Assembly: GCA_021234155.1 (NCBI GenBank) | Contig: JAJEKV010000056.1 | Location: 4,261,330 to 4,325,329, forward strand | DNA: 64,000 nt | From: Isoetes taiwanensis | Taxonomy: Eukaryota; Streptophyta; Lycopodiopsida; Isoetales; Isoetaceae | Reading direction: 5' to 3' | Shown: in pieces, positions 57,815 through 64,000 of the stretch | Position numbering within the stretch: the stretch's first letter is position 1 | Layout: every line of letters starts with the position of its first letter | The notes under the pieces: generated by a model | Database searches by the model: none | Seen by the model: the letters and a program-made list of their open reading frames with translations, nothing else | Told to the model about the DNA's origin: nothing | Position numbers and translations under genes: made by a program

Positions 57815-58472
57815 TGTTGAATTTAGGTTGGTTCATCACACATTCTGAGCTCAGAGCAATACATCAACTTGTGCATATAATGTACAGTAGAGTTATAGGC
57901 TATTGATCACAGGTTACAGGTTACCTAGCCCTAATGTATAGCCGGGGCAAAACGTTACACCATTGAACCTATAAAGACATTTAAAGATATGGTCTTTGTT
58001 TCATAAGGTTAATGGTTGTATATATATCCCATATTAAACATGTATTCGGCCCAATATCGTGGAGGGAAACTCCATATGAATAGGAGCTCGGTTAGGCGGC
58101 CGATTCCAGTGCCATAACCGCCGAATCAGAGCCTATAAGAGATTGCATAGGCCGGCTTATTGATTGAGCTGGTCTGGGGATTTAACTAAGGAGGAATCTC
58201 TGATTGAATTGTTGCTCGAAGGTTGTTTCGTGAACGGGTCAAATATGCTACAGTAAATAAGTCAATCTCTTTTCTACAGTGTTTATTTGCTACAGTATTC
58301 CTAAGGTTCTCATTAACATCCTAAGGTTCTTATTGACATATTTAAAGAATAGCATAAACAATGATTATGATTTGATCATTGTTTTTGAGTTAAGATCATT
58401 GTCTTGGTGGTATTCATAAATTCATCAAGCAATATTAGGAAATAGATTGAAGTGTATTGTCTATTTCTAACA
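57815..58472 (+). repeat. Copia right LTR
   Basis: 658 bp, preceded by purine tract GAAGGAGGAA and followed by TTGAC. Nearly identical to the left LTR. Confidence 0.95.
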
Positions 58473-58705
58473 TTGACCTTGGTGCCTCATAAGTCGTTAG
58501 TCATGTATACGTTGTATTTATACCATTTGTGCTTCCCACCATGAGTTTTGTGTGTGATGTACAATGGAAATCTTTTATTCCTCAACTGCTATGCCTTTTC
58601 CAGTATATCTTTACTCTTGGCCTTGCTTAATTGAATTGTCATTGCTTTTTACTCTGCCTCTTTTTTCAGCATTCTTGCCATGTCTATCCGTAGTAGTTCT
58701 AGAAA

Positions 58706-59064
58706 TGGCATTTACCTTCGTTTCACAGAATAGAAGGTAAATGAAGTTCTAGAACTACGGAGGTAGTTGGTTAGTTAGTTAGTTAGTTTGTCCTCCCCTA
58801 TTTATCTTCTTTCACGTTCCTTCGTTCTTCATCAGCTCCTCATTTTAGCATCTCCTTCTTAGGGTTTGGTCCCACCCACCCACCCTCCCTTATTTTATAT
58901 CTTGTTTGTAAACTAACACTTTGTGGAGGCTTGGTGCCTAGTTGGAGGCCTAGTGCCTAGTTGGAGGCTACGGCTATGCAAAAGTACACCTATGCAACAA
59001 TTCTTACTTAACGGAGTTCTTTAGTGCTCATGATCCGGGTCTACAAAACATTTTGTGTTTAGCA
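58706..59064 (+). repeat. Right terminal repeat of the 8.3-kb insertion
   Basis: 359 bp, same ends as 50783-51155. Middle part differs, with CCCACCCACC and a small GGAGGC(T)TGGTGCCTAGT duplication. Just upstream TAGTTCTAGAA adds to an inverted repeat with AGTTCTAGAACTACGG. Confidence 0.6.
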
Positions 59065-60608
<1,544 letters not shown>

Positions 60609-62775
60609 GAGGAAGAAACAGGCTTATTTGCGTAAGAAACATGAACAGATGGTCACAGAATTATTGGCATATCCGAAGAAGTTTTGGAATAGATTGAAAC
60701 CTTCCCAAAAACCGAGTACAATGGTAGAGGTTGGTGCTTTGATGAATCATATTAAACATCTCTATCATGTGCCAGGTGTGGACACAAAAATGGATGGGGC
60801 ATATGAGGAGGGCTTCTGTTTCTCCTTGGAGGACGTGCAGGATGGGCTCCAAAGATTATCCAATGGTAAGGCAGCAGATTCGGAAGGGCTTATGGCTGAA
60901 ATGTTTAAATGGACAGGTGATAGTGTGGTAGAAGTCTTGGTAAAGTTGTGCAATGCTGTCTTGTTTGAAGGCTTCCCACGCACATGGCAAGTGAATAGGG
61001 TGGTCCCTCTTCATAAGGCAGGTGATGAGTCTGATTCAAATAACTACCGTATGATTATGATATGTAGTTTTTATGCCAAGCTTTTTGCTAACATGCTGAA
61101 CGCTAAAATAAGCACATGGTCCGAGGTTCATAATGTGAGAGCAACAGGGCAAGCTGGTTTTAGGGCGAGGAGGTCTACAACAGATCATTTGGTTACCATG
61201 AGAGCCATGATGGATTCAGTGGTTGGTAAGAAGAAACCTTTATATGCATTGTTTGTTGATTTCTCTAAAGCTTTTGATATGGTTGGAAGAGGACATTTGT
61301 GGGATAGAATGTTAGCTCTTGGTGTGCCTCAGAGTATAATGATGCAAAGGGCCAAACTTTATGATAAAGTATTGGTTCAACTTTCTTTCCCATACACCAG
61401 TGATGAGTATGTTGAAAGCAATATGGGGGTTAAGCAGGGCTGCCCACTATCGCCCACACTTTTTGGTTTGTTCATAGACCAACTGGAGGATTGGATCTGT
61501 CAAAATGGTGGTGATGGAACGCCTCTATATAGGTATGTTCTTCTGCTATTGTTGTATGCCGGTGATGTTGTTCTATTATCTAGGAGTGTAGCGGGTCTAC
61601 AAAAGCACTTGGATGCTCTTGAGGGGTTTTGTGACATGAAAAGCATGCGGGTCAACATGGCTAAAACCAAGGTTGTAGTGTTTGGAGCTACCAAGGTAGA
61701 TCATGTAAAGGTATTTTACAAAGGAGAGCCTGTTGACATTGTGGATAGTTATAAGTATCTTGGTCTAATTGTAGACAAAAGTCCCAACTGGAATATAGCG
61801 GTTGAGCAAAAAGCGGATGGTGGGCTTAAGGCTCTCTATGCCATGCAACGCAGGTGTAGGAAAGCAGATATATGGGATTTCAGCATGAAGAAGCAGTTGT
61901 ATATTGCTTTGGTGCAATCAGTGGTGTTATATGGATGTGAGGTATGGGGGCCAGGTTTGGCGTTGGATAGATGGAAGAAAATTGAAAAAATACAGAAAAG
62001 ATTCTTTCGTGCTGAGCTTAGAACTAAGATGCAAACACCATATGATATGCTGTTAGTGGAGTATGGGATGCTCTCTTTGGAAGCGGAAGCACTTTGTAGG
62101 ACTCTCCATTATGTGCATAAGGTGCTCTATGTCATGCCGGATGATAGTTTTCCAAGGTTGGCATTGGAGGAGACACGCACGAAAGGATGGTTTGCGGACA
62201 TAGAGGAGTGGCTAGCCAGATGGGGGATGCATATGGATGATTTGGAAAATTGTAAGGATAATATACGAGGTTGGGTTGTGGATAATGTAACTCGTGTGTG
62301 CTGGAGAGAAGGTGCGGTTAAGAAGGAGTTCTACAGGGTCCATATCAATCCCATGCTACAAGGGGCCAGTTACTTACACGAACACATTTCTGTTAAACAT
62401 AGACAGGCTATATGTAGGATGAGGTTAAGCTCACACAGGCTTGGGGTGGAGTTGGGGAGATGGAGTGATATTCCACATGAGCTTAGGTCGTGCAAGTTGT
62501 GTGACTGTAGGACTCTTGAGGATGAGGCACATGTGTTACTTCACTGTTCATCATATGCCACATTGCGTGCTAAATATGGTATGAAAGCTTATACACTTGC
62601 TGAATTTTTTGACTACCCTGGGGGTGTGATTGGGGCATATATACTTGCTGTTTTGGACCATAGAGAAAGATGCTTGAAAGCAATGGATGTAAAAGAGGAG
62701 GACGAGGAAGAGATTGAGGGGGTTAATGCATTATTATCCGATGATGCATTAGATGAACTTTTCTATAATTACTAA

Positions 62776-62844
62776 TGTACTGGTTTGGACGTCTCATAGG
62801 CCTGGCGGTCTCACAGACGTAATAATACAATTTCATTTCATTTC
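62776..62844 (+). mobile_element. LINE 'd' 3' UTR with terminal hairpin and TTTCA tail
   Basis: Only about 70 bp follow the stop. Hairpin AGGCC-TGGC-GGTCT at 62798-62811, with ACGTCT (62789-62794) and AGACGT (62815-62820) forming a 6-bp outer stem, then AATAATACAA and ATTTC units. The most complete two-tier hairpin in the window. Confidence 0.8.
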
Positions 62845-62853
62845 TCTCTCTCT
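62842..62853 (+). repeat. Short (TC)n between LINE 'd' and LINE 'e'
   Basis: Six TC units only, yet still exactly at the junction of the 'd' tail and the 'e' start. Confidence 0.9.
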
Positions 62854-64000
62854 AAAGGATGCTTTTGGGCTAGTATCAGAAATGGTGAAATGGGCAGGCA
62901 AAACCACCACAAAGGTTATTACTAAAATGATGAATGCAGTTATGATACATGGTTTTCCTCCATCATGGCAGATTAACCGTGTTACGACTATCCATAAAAC
63001 TGGGAACATTAAAGACCCAAATAATTACCGTTTGGTGATGGTAAGCAGCCTTTTTTCTAAACTGTTTGCTACTATTGTTGAGAAAAAATTGAGTGCATGG
63101 GCTGAAGAAAGCAATATAAGGGCAATCGGGCAAGCGGGTTTTAGGCCCAAAAAGTCCACTATTGATCATTTGGTTACTATTAGAGTTCTTACGGAGTCAG
63201 TTAAGAAAACTAAAAGGCCACTCTTTGCATTATTTGTAGATCTCACGAAAGCATTTGATATGCTGAGACGGAAAAATATTTGGGAGTACATGGATAATAT
63301 CAATGTACCAATAGAGCTGAGGAATGCAATAGCGACGTTGTATGAGAAAGTAGTGGTCCGCCTATCACTCCCTTTATATGACCAGTGCCGGGATGAAATA
63401 CTTAGTAACATTGGGGTTAAACAGGGATGCCCGCTTTCTCTCACGTTATTCGGCATCTATATTGATCAACTGGAAGAATGGTTGCAGAAAAATGGAGGGG
63501 CAGGCACCACAATTGCCGGGTATGTGCTGGTACTTTTATTATATGCAGATGATATTGTAATTCTTGCTAGAAATGCAAATGATATGCAAAGACACATCAA
63601 TGCGCTATCTTCATTTTGTGAGCATACGAGCATGCAGGTTAACCTAAGCAAAACCAAGATTCTGGTTTTTGGGATGAGGACACCAGATTTTCACTTTTTC
63701 TATAATGAGCAAGAAATTGAAATATGTGACACATATAAGTATCTTAGGCTTATAGTAGATCACAACTATAATTGGAATAAGGCGGTGCAGCAGAGAACAA
63801 ATGCAGGGCTTAAAGCTCTATATGCAATGCAGAGGAAGTGTGAAAAAGCAGACATTATGGATTGGAATTTGAAAAAAATGTTGTATGAAACATTGGTACG
63901 TACTGTAATTCTTTATGGATGTGAAGCATGGGGACCAGGCCTTTCACTTGAGATGTGGAAAAGAGTGGAAAAAATACAGAAAAAATTCTTATTGACAGAG
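62854..64000 (+). CDS. LINE 'e' reverse transcriptase, intact frame running off the window
   Basis: Open without a stop from 62855 to the window end (first ATG 62882). 5'-truncated inside the reverse transcriptase: it starts with the SEMVKWAGK block, then FPPSWQINRVTTIHKTGNIK, GQAGFRPKKSTIDHL, motif A FVDLTKAFD (about 63235-63260), motif B GVKQGCPLSLTLFGIYIDQL (about 63412), and motif C LLYADDIVILA (YADD at 63542-63553), then VNLSKTKILVFG and YGCEAWGPGLS near the end. It is about 55-60% identical to LINE 'd' in protein by eye, so a different lineage of the same clade. All reverse transcriptase motifs present are intact; the truncated 5' end means this copy lacks endonuclease. Confidence 0.9.

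Larger units (their letters stand above)
52916..58477 (+). mobile_element. Full-length Ty1/copia LTR retrotransposon
   Basis: Element 52921-58472 (5552 bp) with 658-bp LTRs and a perfect 5-bp target duplication TTGAC (52916-52920, 58473-58477). The LTRs differ only within one roughly 12-bp stretch (left GCCCAGGGCAAACG, right GCCGGGGCAAAACG), so it inserted recently. PBS TTGGTATCAGAGC is at 53579-53591 and a purine tract GAAGGAGGAA ends at 57814. Order Gag, protease, integrase, reverse transcriptase, RNase H identifies copia. The coding frame is broken at three or more points. Confidence 0.95.
50782..59064 (+). mobile_element. 8.3-kb insertion with terminal direct repeats, type unresolved
   Basis: Interrupts LINE 'b'. 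Related direct repeats lie at its ends: 50783-51155 and 58706-59064, both starting TGGCATTTACC and ending TTTAGCA, so with TG...CA borders like LTRs. The repeats agree in their first 165 bp and last 105 bp but differ in the middle. I see no primer-binding site next to the left repeat, no purine tract, and no target duplication (the LINE lost 200 bp instead). The interior carries a coiled-coil ORF and a complete copia element inserted later. It may be an old non-autonomous LTR element or a composite of several events. Confidence 0.5.

Overview
The window reads as nuclear DNA of a land plant. Evidence: a DUF1677-type gene (a family I know only from land plants), relics of ribosomal protein L15e and of an ARID/HMG-type gene with plant-like introns, copia and gypsy LTR retrotransposons, a MULE relic with a SWIM finger, and LINEs. 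It is very rich in repeats, as in large seedless-plant genomes such as ferns, but the species cannot be read from the sequence. I see no prokaryotic or organellar gene organisation.

Layout. 1-6 kb: decayed DNA with an antisense LINE relic, then the one compact host gene I can name (DUF1677, minus strand, 5758-6096, with a TATA box). 6.3-11.8 kb: a tandem duplication (breakpoints share GTTTG) of LINE relic plus an unidentified, possibly methyltransferase-like, protein-coding relic; the second copy carries a tRNA-like SINE with a 16-bp target duplication. 12.25-12.72 kb: a complete miniature LTR element (TRIM) with 145-bp LTRs and ATGAG target duplication. 12.7-16.8 kb: gypsy relic, MULE relic, 26-bp tandem repeats, then LINE pieces head to tail separated by (TC)n. 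16.8-22 kb: mostly unassigned DNA with exon-like pieces, a GC-rich promoter-like block, hairpin repeats and an L15e relic. 22-41.9 kb: a 10-kb tandem segmental duplication. Each unit holds Q/A-rich and RS-rich gene pieces, several tandem repeats, a 460-bp-arm inverted repeat, a 19-bp minisatellite, a small proline-rich secreted ORF and a non-autonomous copia element (300-bp LTRs, GTGAT target duplication, Gag but no reverse transcriptase). 41.9-47.7 kb: unassigned DNA, an ARID gene relic and three LINE 3' ends. 47.75-59.4 kb: a second copy of the 12.6-16.2 kb block, with its LINE interrupted by an 8.3-kb insertion that itself contains a young full-length copia element (658-bp LTRs, TTGAC target duplication). 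59.4-64 kb: two more LINEs; the last has an intact YADD reverse transcriptase running off the window.

The most interesting system is the LINE family. Copies sit head to tail, in one orientation, with (TC)n directly at both ends, as expected of a retrotransposon targeting TC microsatellites. Their 3' ends carry a hairpin, purine-G-A/G-C-C, four loop bases, G-G-T-C-pyrimidine, directly before a simple-repeat tail. The hairpin recurs nine times (seven if the C/D block copies count once), with covarying stems and different tails. A second cross-cutting signal is that differences between recently duplicated copies pile up at CAG/CTG sites. That fits plant CHG methylation, most simply as base-calling error in unpolished repeats, and it probably explains many broken frames here.
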